64,000 nucleotides of DNA from Enoplolaimus lenunculus (Eukaryota; Nematoda; Enoplea; Enoplida; Thoracostomopsidae). How positions within the stretch are numbered: the first letter of the stretch is position 1; each line of letters starts with the position of its first letter. The notes below the pieces were generated by a model. It was not told the origin of the DNA and searched no databases. It saw only the letters and a list, made by a program, of their open reading frames with translations. The position numbers and the translations under genes are program-made. Location: assembly GCA_030248215.1 (NCBI GenBank), contig JASANG010001490.1, forward strand, positions 62,001 through 126,000, given 5' to 3'. Below, piece after piece: positions 22,988 to 35,224 of this stretch.

Positions 22988-25030
22988 AGAGTATTTTAAA
23001 GTATTCATTACGACTTTTAGGCGTTCGATTATACAGGGTTTGGCGAATCTACTATTTATCTCGTAAAGTTTGGCTAATTTTGGAAAACGTACATACAGAA
23101 TTCCGAAAAAAATTTAAGAGTTTGAGTTCTGTCATAGCATATGATTCAAGCATTTGAGTGGACATTTGCATTCAAATACACAGCGATAAGCATCATGACG
23201 CGTCTAATGTGATTGAGTATAATGTTCCAGGAAAATGTTACTTTTAGGAGCGTAACAGTAGATTAAGCGTATTCCTAAGCCTAAGGCTAAGCCTAAGCGT
23301 TGCAAAAATGTGTTCCGAATCCTACGCCTTGCATATGTCATCGGCTTTTATAAAATCACTGATCTCAAGTGATCATAAGTAGCTATCATGACACAACCGA
23401 AGGCGGAAAATACCGGAACTGAAGCTCAACAAATTTTGCCAGAGCCGAAGTGAGAAAAAATCAGGTAGTTAAAATGACGTTTAATTTGCTAATTTTACCA
23501 AATACATGTAAGGCATTGATAAATATTTTGGTTTGAAGCTTGTTTTTTAAATAAATCTTGATAATTCCTGCCTCAAAATTGAACCAAGTTAAAACAAAAC
23601 GCACCAAATAAATAAATTTTGTGAAAATATGTAAAATTTCTCTACCGAAATTGCAGGAATTTCTGGCAGCAATTCTACCACAGCCGGAGATAAACCTTCG
23701 GTTGTACCTTGCTATGTGTTACTGGATACCACGAGACATTTATGCGAAGATCGCACGACATTCCAGAATTCTACCAGATACATATCATAAATTTACCGAA
23801 ACTGGAAGCATATTCCTAAGCCTAAGAATGAGTATACACCTAAGCCCATGCCAAACAAAAAAATTAGTCTAAAGCTTAAGCTTGCTCTATTGCAATCCCA
23901 CACAAAAACGTCCCACCCCTGATCTTTACATGGGCCCAATGTTTGATTACAGATATGCTGCAATCGTTCGATAGAGTAAAAATTATGAAATTTATCCAGT
24001 CTTAATAGTTTCGCTGTTCATGGTGACAGAAAAATAAAGCATCTTTGAAACTTTTATACTTAAATGTCCTTTATCCAGTATTTTGATCACTCATCCTTTC
24101 CGTTTTTATAAAGTATTCGTTTACGCCCATGTAAAGTGTAATCAAAAACTTCAGCTTTTAGGCTTGTATTGAGACATAACGAAAATTCATTTTTTGCACT
24201 AAAGTTAAAACCAAACTCGCTGAATAAATCAGTTTGTAGATGAAACAATTTACAACCGAAATTGCTGGAATCTCCGGCAAAAATTCTACCAGAGCCTGAA
24301 GCCGATCGTTTGCCAGAAAGGGAACACCTCAGGTTGTACCGTGAAAAATACTACACACATGTGGAAATCGAGATCAAATCGCTCCAGCTAACACAACACG
24401 AAACTCCACGGCAAAACTTTTTCTTGTTCAATCAACAAAAATATACTGAACAAGTTTACTAATCGAAAAATTTCAACATTGTCATGTCATGCACCGTTTT
24501 AATTAAAGAATAACCTTGAAATCTTACAAATTGGCAGAGCGAAACCACACTGAAAATTACTTAATTTCCGCACTATAAACCAAATTCCTTCGAAAATTCG
24601 GGCTACGCCCATGGATAATAGAAATTTATATAAAACACGGTAAATTTCAACAACTTAAACCTACTAGAAATTCATAATGTTTCTGTTTCAACCAGTTTGT
24701 TTCCACACGGAGCACCACAAGTCATGGTAAATACACAACTAAACATTATTCAAATCCCGCCTAAGCTCGTCTAGCATAACTGAAACGTTGCTCTTCTCAC
24801 TTCTCTGTCACTATGTATCTTCACTTTTTCATTCTTTCAAACCGAACTACTGTTTGAGCATCCTATATGTATCCCGTATATTAACTACAGAAACAGGCTC
24901 CATCAGGGATTGCCCTGTTGGAAAATACCTTGCTTCTCAGTATAACACAACTTATTACAATAATGGCAATATTTTGGCAATTTCAAAATCAATCAAATAG
25001 AGCTGTAATAAATAGACATCAAGCCAACAA
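22988..25030. other. Region between XPC start and RNF25-like stop, repeat-derived
   Basis: Contains a truncated GTTACTTTTAGGAGCG MITE (about 23233-23345), fragments of the CAGGGTGCAACCG family (about 23394-23705 and 24245-24345) and a CAGGGGTGGGACG-type end near 23905-23926. Short frames of 60-85 codons here overlap these repeats. No gene is supported. Confidence 0.55.
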
Positions 25031-28000
25031 TCAATTCGTTGACCAAAACCCAGTTTTTTCTTTCTTCGGTTCACTTTGATCGCGTTTACTAACCGCAGCA
25101 AAAGCCTTACCCTTTGGTTCTTCGAAAACACTTTGAAACGTACCTTCGCTTCCACCGCCATTATTTCTGTTGACTTCGCGGTTGGAATACCTTTCATTAC
25201 CACGTGTCTTAAAGCTACTACCAAACCCATTCTGTCTGTCGGAAGGTCTATCATAATTTCTGTAACTGCCTCCCGCTCGCCCTGAACGATCTGAAAATCG
25301 TTGGTTCCTACTATAGTTTTGCCCGTCACTACCTGAAGCATACGGCCGCTCACTGCGTCTGTGGTTGTAGTTATGGAAATAACTATTATAAATACACCGA
25401 GAATAACTTCGCGAAGACTGTCCAACAGGATCACCTGATAATTTTTCAACAGGCTTCGAATAACACCTACGCTCTGCCGAAACTTGCTCAGACTTATCTC
25501 CAGCAACTCGGTAATCACTACGGCTACCCCTAACTCCGGAAAATTCTACGTTCTTCGTATTCGCATTTACTGCGCCTCCATCAATACGCGGTCGCCCCTC
25601 TTGGTAACGATCATCATTTAACCGCTGCATCATTCGTTCATTGGAACGATTTCTGTACCCGATGCTGCCATTTTCGCTGTCCACAAAGTGCCTCCCCGGT
25701 CCAACAAATTTTCCTTCTCGGCTGACCGTAGTGTCTTTCACCGCCGTTGTCTCTCTCCAGCTTTTCCGCTGCCGATTCCATCGAGTTTCAAATGAACTTT
25801 CTGACTGACCTTGTAAGTTTCCATGAGATACATCTTTCAAATTTGGCTTTGCACCGGTACGACATTGACGGTATGTGTTATTCTGCCTGCCGTGGCTCCC
25901 TCCCTCGATTTGTTTGTGTTCATCTCGCGCCGTTCCACTAAATTCCATTTCATTTCGAAAGCCATTTGCAGATGGTTCATACTGAAACCGATTTCGCAAA
26001 TTCCGACCCGTCTGTGGCTGACCTGCATATCCAGGACCATTTGAACTATTTTTATCGAAGTCTAGTTGCCTACTAGAATGCCAATTACTATCTGTGTTGC
26101 GGCTATGACAATAGTTCCGTGAGGTTTGCCCTTTTCTAACTGCATCACCTTTACATACCTGCCTATTATTATACGGATCAGACGGAATGGAGTTGTCTCG
26201 CATTTGCGCATTTCGTAAATTCTCATTATTATTATTATTATTAGTATTATTATTGTTGTTATTATTAGTATTATTATTATTGTTGTTTTTATTATTACTA
26301 TTATTTTGTGGCTGTGACCTCCAAAAATTAGCGTCAGCCTTGTTTCTTTCCATACTCTGGACTCCAGACTTCGTATGATCTTGAAGTTCTCCAGGTTTGT
26401 CAAGGTCTACTTTTTGTCCACCCAACGTGTTCTCCAACTTCTTCGCTCTCCCGCGTCCAAACAGCATCGGAGGTGCACCACTCGAAACACAACTTACTCC
26501 GGTACGCGGAAACTGCGACTGAATACCATTACCTTCCTTTTGTTCTGATAAATCACTCTTTTGGTTTGTACTATTTGCAACTACGTGAGCACTGCTATAT
26601 TTGAAGCAATTATGATTTAATGTATCCTGGTCATCTACACCCAGTCTTTGACCATTTGGTGAAGAAATGATCAAAGCAGCAGCCGCCTGTTTTTCGGTTT
26701 GAGAATTACCTGGTATATCGAGCTTACTAAACTCGCCAATAGCTACACCAACCTCATTTCCACCACTGGATGAATTCCGGTTTCTGAGACCGCGGCCGCG
26801 TCCAAATGACACCGTTGGATACATCTGCTGTGTTGCTCCACTGCTGAGTCGCTGTTCAGTAGCGCTGTTAATTCCTTGTGAAGTTGTTGTTGGAGAAAGC
26901 ATACCTTTCACATCGTTACTGCTTTCTGATACTGGAATGTCTTTTGCCGAGGTTAACTAAAATGTTAAAATAATGTTTGTATTAGGGGCTTAACATAAGC
27001 TCAAACTTATTCCTAAATCTTGATGTAAAACTTAAAATTAGTAGGCGTAACATCAGTCTCGTCCGTTTCAAAAATCCGCGTCTGAGAATCCAATGTGTTT
27101 TGGGCGACAAAAATTATCGCTCGGGTTGGGATTTCTCTCGACTGGGAAAATAGATGTATACCCTATTCGACGAAAGCCTTCAAACTCAATTTACCCGCGG
27201 TTCAACCCACGCCTGCTGAGATTCATCCCCCAGTCAAACCAGATTTAAAACAAAACTGTTAGCGCGTCAAACACACATTTTTGGATAACTGTTCAGTTAC
27301 ATGCAATCAAAAGCGGTTCACCTGAATTTTCGTTTAAACCAAAAATTTTTTAGGCGAAAATACACCCTTACTCAAGTGTTTCCTGTTCTGAGACCCAGGT
27401 TCACAGTTACAGCCCAATAGTCAATTTGAATCTCTCCGATAGCGTTCCCTACCACTCTTAAGGCACCTCGCTTATTCGCAAGAGTACAAAAGGTACCGAT
27501 AAAATTTCTTGAGAAGTCCCAAATTTATCGGTTGGGGGGACCCGTAGGCCCCAACGTCGAAGACTGGTTTCACGGCAGAAGTTACCTAAAGATCATAATA
27601 ACTGCGTCAACTGATGTCGTAAATTTTTTCCTTCCAAAAAATTTTAAATTCGAGTTAAATGCGAAACACCGAATACTACTTTTATTAACGAACGATCTTA
27701 CACAATTGAAAGTTTTATTCTAAACAAGAAACGACAGTATGTCAGCACATTGGATAAATGAACCAGAGCCAGATGGTGCATTTACCACAGGAACTGGAAC
27801 GAGATATTAAACGGACACTAGTAAAAACGTCAAAATATAACAAATTTAGAACAGTTTCGTAACGCGCTGAATAAATATTTTATTTGCGTCTATAACTACA
27901 AAACCCATACCGTCGTTCTGAAAGGATTGATTTTTAAAGCAATCATACACTGCTGCTATAGCTACTAATACTTAACTCAGTTAAGCGCTAATGTCTTGCA

Positions 28001-30898
28001 TGTTACCACCCAAAGTTAACAATTATACAGAAGATAAGTTGAAAACAAAATATGTAATATGTAAAAAGTCTAGATTTGTTGTAAAATGCAAATATTCTGT
28101 TTACAGCTTGTATAAGCAGGTTTATGCTGGATATGTGTCGGTTTTTCGCCGGACATTAAACTGGAATAGGGTATTATTCTGTAGTATTCAAGTTATACAA
28201 CAGTCACTAAAACATCCTAATATATTTGCAATCACTAGCAATTTAATAACTGAAGTTCCGGAATGGAATTTAACTCGTAAAATATTATTTATGACCAAAA
28301 TCACAATTCGTTTGAACATACTTTTTCTAATTGCACTTGGCAGACGCCTACTGACTTTTCGCTGTTGACATGAAGGCGTGACTTCACAGCTCCTTCGTTG
28401 CCAGCATTTAACTCGGAATTGTCAAACCCGTCAAATTCAGTTCTATCAGCTGTCTTAGTCAATTCAGTTGCGTTCATTTCGATCCATTCAACGGGACATT
28501 TGAAATTACCATCGGCTGGTCTCGATTCCAGTTTGATCGTTTCTTTACACGACGGGCATGGAATAGTCTGAGACAGATTCAAACAAACAATGCAAGGGTT
28601 GTGCTATATAGATTTCGGTATGACATCTCATGCTTATATTTTACTTACGGCACCGCCTGACACCAAACGACAGGATCCCCACCCTTGCACTACGGCTGCG
28701 CTTGAATTTAAAAATCGCCGTTACGTAGCAAATTCGAGATATTTCATTTGAGTTTTGAATCTTACATTTACAACATAATATATATAGTCATTTCCTAATA
28801 CAAAACGTGATAGCACACCGAACGTTTACCAAAGAGAGTATATTAATTTATGCCTAGATGAAAATGCGGTAAAAGTTGTTAACCAACAGACACCCTAAAT
28901 TATTTTATATTTCTTAATAAAAATTATTCGAATAATCCTAAAATTTGCAGTTTCGATTCAGATTCCTGCATGAATTTGCAGTTCCGATACCGATATAATC
29001 CAGTACATTTCTGCACCCCGAAATATAGTATATGCGTACGTACACACATACTTAGCTAAATCAGAATACAATAAACACCATATAACTAATTTAAAGATAA
29101 CAGATGATCTTGTCACATACCAAAATTTCTTGTTCTGTCATGCGAAGATGTGGCAATGAATCTGCAGATTTAATTTCATTTTGTTCGACAATGCATTGAG
29201 AATATTTACAAAAACACCACGAATGAAACACATGCATACAATTGGGCAGCATTAAACGTTCATCTAGAACCGGAGCGACCCCACACAAACATATTGTGCA
29301 AGTCGCCGGTGGTTCAGGATGTTCGCCTATCCATTCCGAACACATCTACAAATAAGAATCACGAACGTTGAATAATTTTTGTTGTAAAATGTGGTTAGTA
29401 ATAAAATTCTGGTACAAGTATCAGAACAACTTATAAAATATACGTAATATATACGAAATGAATTACATTCCGAAAAATATATGCCCTGTGCAGCATTATT
29501 GAATAATAAGCTCCGCGTACCTGTATGATTTCGTAAAGCAAGCACTCAGAACCTGAACTAAGTTTTTGTTCGATAAGGCGATGAAGTTGGCTACGTAAAT
29601 CTTCCAAGATATCATCTCCAATGCCTTTAAGTTTTTCGAAACTGACTAACGGTTCTTCGTTAGGGAACTGAAAACATTCCAATAAGAAAACTTTACATGG
29701 TACACTGCCAACTAATAGCCGACATTAAAAATCTAATCCATATAGCAATCATACGAATGTGAAATATTTCTGCTGCAATTGAACGCAACCTTAACAAGTA
29801 TAACAGAATAATGCGCAAGTAGAAAACTATAGCAAACAGTTCCTAAACTGAATTTTAAGTGTTACTTTTCAGGGTGTATCCGGAATTCTGTTTTTACTTT
29901 TATTTCTTTCGCTTACAAGCACAAATTGACACCCGAAGTTAAAAAGTTCCAAATCAGACCGAGGCGTTAAGAAAACGCGTCTGAGTCAGAATGCTACTGA
30001 AAATCTAAAATAATTTTTGTGCCACAGCTGTTGACAAGATGCTAAACATTGTCTCAATAACACAGTGCCAGTAAGCAATGTTTTCCACAAGCTACAAAGT
30101 AAAAATAATCAGTGATGTGACCGTTACTTTGTTTTACAAGCGTAATCTTTGAAAAATATTCGTTGGTTTTGTTTCTGCATCAGTTAAAAAGCATACGTAC
30201 CGTCCGAAAATTTCTTTAAAGTTCCGATTTTGGTATAAAATCCTATATAAACTTGCTGTTATTATACGAGCCCGCTTCCCATATAATAAAGTCCTGCTTG
30301 GAATCTTATCCCTATGAAGGTACTTGTTAATAGATGCACTCAATAGCCAAACTGTGACAAAACGTACATCCGGTGGTATATGAATAGCAAGACTGAACGT
30401 ATACGAGACACGTTGCTCATTATCTTTGACGATTGGCAAAGCAAGTGAGACTTTAACATCGCTGAAACAAATAGCATTTAAGAAACCAAATACCAATATA
30501 ACATATATAATTATTAAATACTTTCAATTGTCTTTCACGTAGAAAAGCAGCTGATAACGCTTACAACCAGCAAATGCGTTTGATTTTTAGCCATTGTCCC
30601 TTTTTTTACATATACGTTTGGCAATGCGTTATATACCTATGCAGATATATTTTATACGCAACAATCAAAAACCAGCAAAAGCGATACTGAATTCCATAAC
30701 AAATAAATATTTGTCCGGGTTAGCAGTTTAAGACGCTATTTAGTATAACAATCGAAAAAGGAAAATAATAAATCATACCCACTTTGCTGCAAGTAAAGGA
30801 AACAACCAAACATACCTTAAGTTATCTGTTAACCGAACATTGATTTCAGGGTAAGTCAACCGTAAACTGTCAAGTTCCTTTGAAAGGTATTTATTCAT
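25031..30898 (-). CDS. RNF25: RNF25-like E3 ubiquitin ligase (RWD + RING) with long RG/N-rich tail
   Basis: Six exons on the minus strand: 30898-30816, 30461-30368, 29667-29521, 29345-29121, 28567-28322 and 26956-25031; phases close, giving 906 aa. Residues 1-108 form an RWD domain (MNKYLSKELDSLRLTYPE, then HIPPDFPNEEP). The RING begins at C124 (CTIC...NCMHVFHSWC) and is completed by PCPSC from exon 5 at residues 187-190. This order and the short linker match RNF25/AO7, an E3 ligase known to act in ubiquitin signalling at stalled ribosomes. Residues 266-906 are one low-complexity exon with FGRGRG, an Asn tract of about 30 and many Arg/Gly/Ser/Tyr words, ending WSTN. Human RNF25 is 459 aa, so the tail is far longer. 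The start is the first ATG before the RWD helix; no extra upstream exon was found. Confidence 0.92.
26222..26310 (-). repeat. AAT/AAC microsatellite coding poly-Asn in RNF25-like tail
   Basis: ATT/GTT repeats on the + strand read as Asn codons on the coding minus strand. The run is interrupted by ACT (read Thr or Ser by frame) and TTT (Lys). Other frames give Leu, Val and Ile runs that are not real genes. Confidence 0.9.
27000..28300. other. Last intron of the RNF25-like gene
   Basis: This 1.3 kb intron (26957-28321) has short frames but none with recognisable homology or splice partners. I see no complete mobile element in it. Confidence 0.5.
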
Positions 30899-31289
30899 TA
30901 GGTACGTGATATATACTTACAAATCACAAGTATATATGTAATGTAAAACTAGGCATTCAAAAGACTAGAATTTATCCCGCCTTACAAGCAATAATTTGAA
31001 ACTCGAAAACACTGCTACGAGCAGCACCAGCTGTAGCAAGTTTGGCAAACACTGATCTTATATATTCTCTCTGCAGTTGGTTCCAGCGAACATGAAGGGG
31101 AGATTTCGCAGAAAACCCTACATCGAGAGTGAAAAACAAAGACTAACCAACCTAGACTATCCAGTCTTGGCCTCCACTATTTTTGAGCTGTAACCGAGAG
31201 CGATGTAACGAATTTGTAAATAAAGATTAGGTGAGGTTTTAACAATTTTGTTGAATGTTACCACTGTTTAGGCAATGCGATAATTTTTG

Positions 31290-31450
31290 TTTAATACGAA
31301 GTGTAAGTATGTGAGACATGCTTGTCCATTATGTGACACGCAATGTAGTGCGATGTACTGTATGCAAGCCAGCCGGAAAAATACGGTTCACAAATAGTCG
31401 CCGACAGAAGTAGTCTCACTGACGGGCTGCGTGACGCAATGGTGCTGTAA
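31290..31450 (+). repeat. Dispersed repeat with tRNA-like head, copy 1
   Basis: The block containing GTGAGACATGCTTGTCCATT, a TGCAAGC/GCCGG hairpin-like stretch and GGGCTGCGTGACGCAATGG recurs at 63465-63640 with about the same spacing. The last part resembles a degenerate tRNA D-arm, so it may be a SINE. The boundaries are uncertain. Confidence 0.5.
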
Positions 31451-33482
31451 CGTTCGATTAAGAATGCAAAGCCCAGAGTTTAAAGCGGAACTGTATTATA
31501 CCGGACTCGTAACAGAAATTGATACCGGAATTGTAATCGGAATCGGAACTTAGATATTTTGTGACTGTATGGATAATTTTTATTGAACCGGATGTGAGTC
31601 TAAGTCTCCGTCTCAGCTTTTGAGAAGTGTCCGGCTTAGGAACTGAGAATCCGGTATTGGTGTCAGCCAGGAGCGCCAGTTATGGCAAATTGTTTTATTA
31701 ATATTTATCATTATTATAAGAAAATTTTCTGCTATATTATAACTTTGTTTTAAGTGTTTGGCCAAAGTAAATTTAATAGTTGCGTATTTTGAAAGCATGC
31801 TAGATCTTAATTTATCAATAAGTGGTTGAGTATTAATATCGCGATAACGCGTAAAACCTACCAAGTCCGTGTAAGTAAGTAAGGAAATTTTGAGTACGCA
31901 AAATGCAACAGATGTGACTTGTAGTAAATCTATATGGTATACTGGCAGGTGAGTGTTCAAACCTCTTCATTTCTAAAATTTACGCATCATTTTCTATGGA
32001 TCGCAAGTTTGGCTCGCAGGCATTTATGCATTTCTCCAACAAGTACAGATAGCGAACGTTTTTGGAGTATAGCTACGTGGTTGTATACCGACTTGTAGAA
32101 TAGACTTACGGCTGCAATACAAAAATGACGCATGCACATAAGGGTATTTCTGAATAGAACATTAACTTACGGTTGCTACTCACTAATCCCAGCATTTCCG
32201 ACTCGAAAGTTGCAATTCTTATAAAATCCGAGGACTAACAATGTTTAGCAAATAACAATACAATTCTGATACAATTCTCATTCTTCTGTATTTCAAACTC
32301 ATAAACCTTAACTAACAAACAAAAATCTGTAAAACTGAAAATACCAGATTATTCACGTAACCATGTGGGCTAATCGCCCCAGTATTACCCGATTTGCACA
32401 GATTTTTATAAAATTTTATATATTTTCTTTGTTTCCATTTTCGTTGCTTTTGCCGTTTTCTTTATAATTTTCTTTCTTTTTGTTTTTGTTTTTTATTGCC
32501 CTGACGTGGCCATTGCACCCCAAGCTGTCATTGATGGTCCATATACCACATACTCCTGTAAAACCTCTGAGCCCAACAACTGCAATAGTTGGTGAGATGG
32601 ACAAGCAATTGCTAACTGATGATAGTTGCTCTGAACACAATCATTCAAATAAACAGAAAAGAAAACCGATTGAAATGAACCCTGCTTTATTTTACCTTTA
32701 CTTCACTTAAATCGATTACAACAGATCAAAGTGTTTAATCAACGCGACAATGGCTGGGTTGGTAAATCGAGTTAGCTATATAGTTACAGAATAATCACGA
32801 CTAGAAGTTTAAAACATTACCGTTCTTGGGCATCGGGAAACCAGAAATGTTGTCTAAAAACTTTCAACTTAAGTTAGAGCTACAACTTAACGAAATTCAC
32901 AATAAGACAAAGTCCTTTTATTCCAAGTTTTCAAAATAACAAACATCGAAATGATTTTTTATCAAAATGTTAAAAAAATTCACAATTTAAAACTAAAACA
33001 ACATTTCATGCTTTTCATTGAGAACTCTGAACAGTGAGGACCGTAGGGGCAGTTGAGATAACATTGCTCACCGACTGGTGTCTCCTGAAACAGCAGGAAA
33101 GACTGAATCCCGAAATATAAAGTTTTTAGAATTCCAGATTATATAAATTTCTAAAATTTTTTAAATGCGGCCCTAATTTCAGTGATACGCTTAGGAATAT
33201 AATTGTTCTCACGAAGACAATATGTCTTGGAAGTATTAATGACACTTAAAATTTTGTAAACGATAATTTCTTGAATAAAGACTGTTTTAAACATTATCTA
33301 CACCAACTTCTGAGCATTTTAACATTTCTATTGTCTTTCGGACATTCCTCTAAGCCCGATTTGCCCGTAAATGGTAGAATTTTAAAAACTTAGGCATCTT
33401 TCAACGTTTCATGACCTCTCCTGACCATAACACGCCTAAATTTGAATTTTTGAAAAATCGATTTTTAAAGAAGCGACGTCCC

Positions 33483-33655
33483 CCTGTTTGTGACCCAAAT
33501 AAAGTTTGACAAATTATGTACTATGCTATCAGTAGGTTGCAGAGCTGAGTATAATGATGTAAAATTTTCATCGATCTCGTTTCAACTCAGCTAGTTGTGT
33601 CAAATTATATAGAATTTGTCAAACTTTCTGACAAATTTTTTGGGTCCCATGGGGG
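33483..33655. mobile_element. Possible inverted-repeat element with GACCCAAA ends
   Basis: GACCCAAATAAAGTTTGACAAATT on the left and AATTTGTCAAACTTTCTGACAAATTTTTTGGGTC on the right are inverted with a spacer offset. It is a small A+T-rich element without coding capacity. Confidence is limited because the arms align only in part. Confidence 0.4.
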
Positions 33656-33764
33656 ACCTTAAGATCTTTAAGCTTGCTCTACCATAGTTCAGCGAAAATT
33701 GTTTCGCCCTCAAAAAGATGGGGCTGAAACACGCGCATTTAATAACAGTAAACATATAGAGCTA

Positions 33765-34345
33765 GAAGTGCAACCGGAATTATAAAATACAGGAACTCGA
33801 AAGTCAAAACAATACCGGAACCAGAAAACAAAAAATACTTGTTATCGAAAAATTCATTGTTCGCCGTTTCGGATGCCAAAGTCTTGAAACAACTTTAGAA
33901 AAACAAGTTAGAATATTAATATGCCACTTGTTCTTAAATTTTCGAATGAGAACAATTTTCAATATGAACTATACCAGAAAATTCCGGTGAAAAAATACCA
34001 GATTTATTACCGGTCGGCTCCGGCTCCGGTAGAATTTGTGCCGAAGGTTATGGCAATTTCGGTATTAAATTATTCATAATTTCGCAAATTTTATCTGTTT
34101 AGCGCGTCTTGTTTTACTTTTGTCACAATTTTAAGTAAAAAGCGTCAGAAATTTGGAAGAAAATTATCGTAAAACCAAACGACTAAACAATATATAGCAG
34201 ATATTGGCTAACACTAACTATAATTAACCATCATTTTTACTACCTAATTTCGCCTTCCATCCTGCTCCGCCAAGTATTATTGACCTCCGGCTCCGCCAAA
34301 TTTTGTTGACCTCCGGCTCCGGCATTTTTCACTTGGGCAGGAGTC
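33765..34345. mobile_element. CAGGGTGCAACCGG family fragment, long and degenerate
   Basis: It starts with GTGCAACCGGAATTATAAAATAC and contains TACCAGATTTATTACCGG and CCGGCTCCGG repeats, followed by a TTGACCTCCGGCTCCG direct repeat at about 34286-34322. It shares TTATCTGTTTAGCGCGT and AATTTCGCCT with the copy at 8956-9266. The right terminus is not clear. Confidence 0.55.
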
Positions 34346-34571
34346 ATAAAACTTTTAAATGGCTCTTATTTAGCTGGGAATATTAAAGCCGACTTGATCA
34401 CTTTATTTTTGGAAGCAACATACAAATGATATCAACATTGCAAACATCACAAACTTCTGCGTCATACTATTACCAAAGATCCAAGCATTACGTTTCACCT
34501 ATTTTAATTTTATTCGATGCCCTAATTTTAGAAATGGTATATAAACCCAGATGAAGAATAGCAGTTACTGT

Positions 34572-34954
34572 ATTGACCGAATATTAAGAGGGGGTCCTCA
34601 TTTTGAGTCCGAATCAATTGGAGTCTGTATCCCTAATTAGTGTCCATAAATCTCAAATAACCCTAATTGTAGCGCATAAATGACTCCAGGACCAAATAAA
34701 GTTGAGTTCGAAACTTTAATGAATACTTATGTTTTGAAAGTACATTCTTAAGCATAACCTTGTATTGTCGTTCATGCTTTTCATACAAGACAAATACACG
34801 TTTAATTCAACGGATAATTGCAGTACCGGATATATATCAGTAAGGAACGGCGGCGGAGCGTGGGTTAAATAAATAACAGCCTGTAACCGAATTACAAGGG
34901 GGTCCCTCTGGAGAGGCCAAATAAATATCAGTCCCCCCTCTTATTCGGGTCACT
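34572..34954. mobile_element. Inverted-repeat element with GACCCGAATAAGAG ends, copy B
   Basis: This is the second copy of the 424-868 element. Left TGACCGAATATTAAGAGGGG and right CCCCCCTCTTATTCGGGTCACT are inverted. The interior aligns over its whole length with copy A, with many substitutions. It is non-autonomous and lies between RNF25-like and PSMD12. Confidence 0.75.
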
Positions 34955-35224
34955 ACAGTACAGTCAAAACAAATTGTCCTATATTCAAGCCATATTGTCT
35001 GAAATTTAAGACTGTCTTTAAACAGATTCGATACACATATGTCTTAATAGTTTTGAATTTTAGAAACCATTTATGAACTTTTTCGAAAATATGCGTCTAA
35101 AAATTTTCAGACTTAAGTTTGAGATTTAATACTGTTTCATACGCTATTAAAACATTTTTTTGGCTTATAAGACTAATGTGTGGTCCAAAATCGAGACCTA
35201 AAACTCCACCAAATTCCATTTGTA

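Noticed and set aside
24955-25518. A 187-codon minus-strand frame
   Set aside because: It overlaps the RNF25-like last exon in another frame and has no recognisable domain.
32480-32710. A 76-codon frame with a possible signal peptide
   Set aside because: Its second half matches repeat words (GCAATAGTTGGTGAG, AACTGATGATAGTTG) of the CCCGTATTCTCAAATG family.
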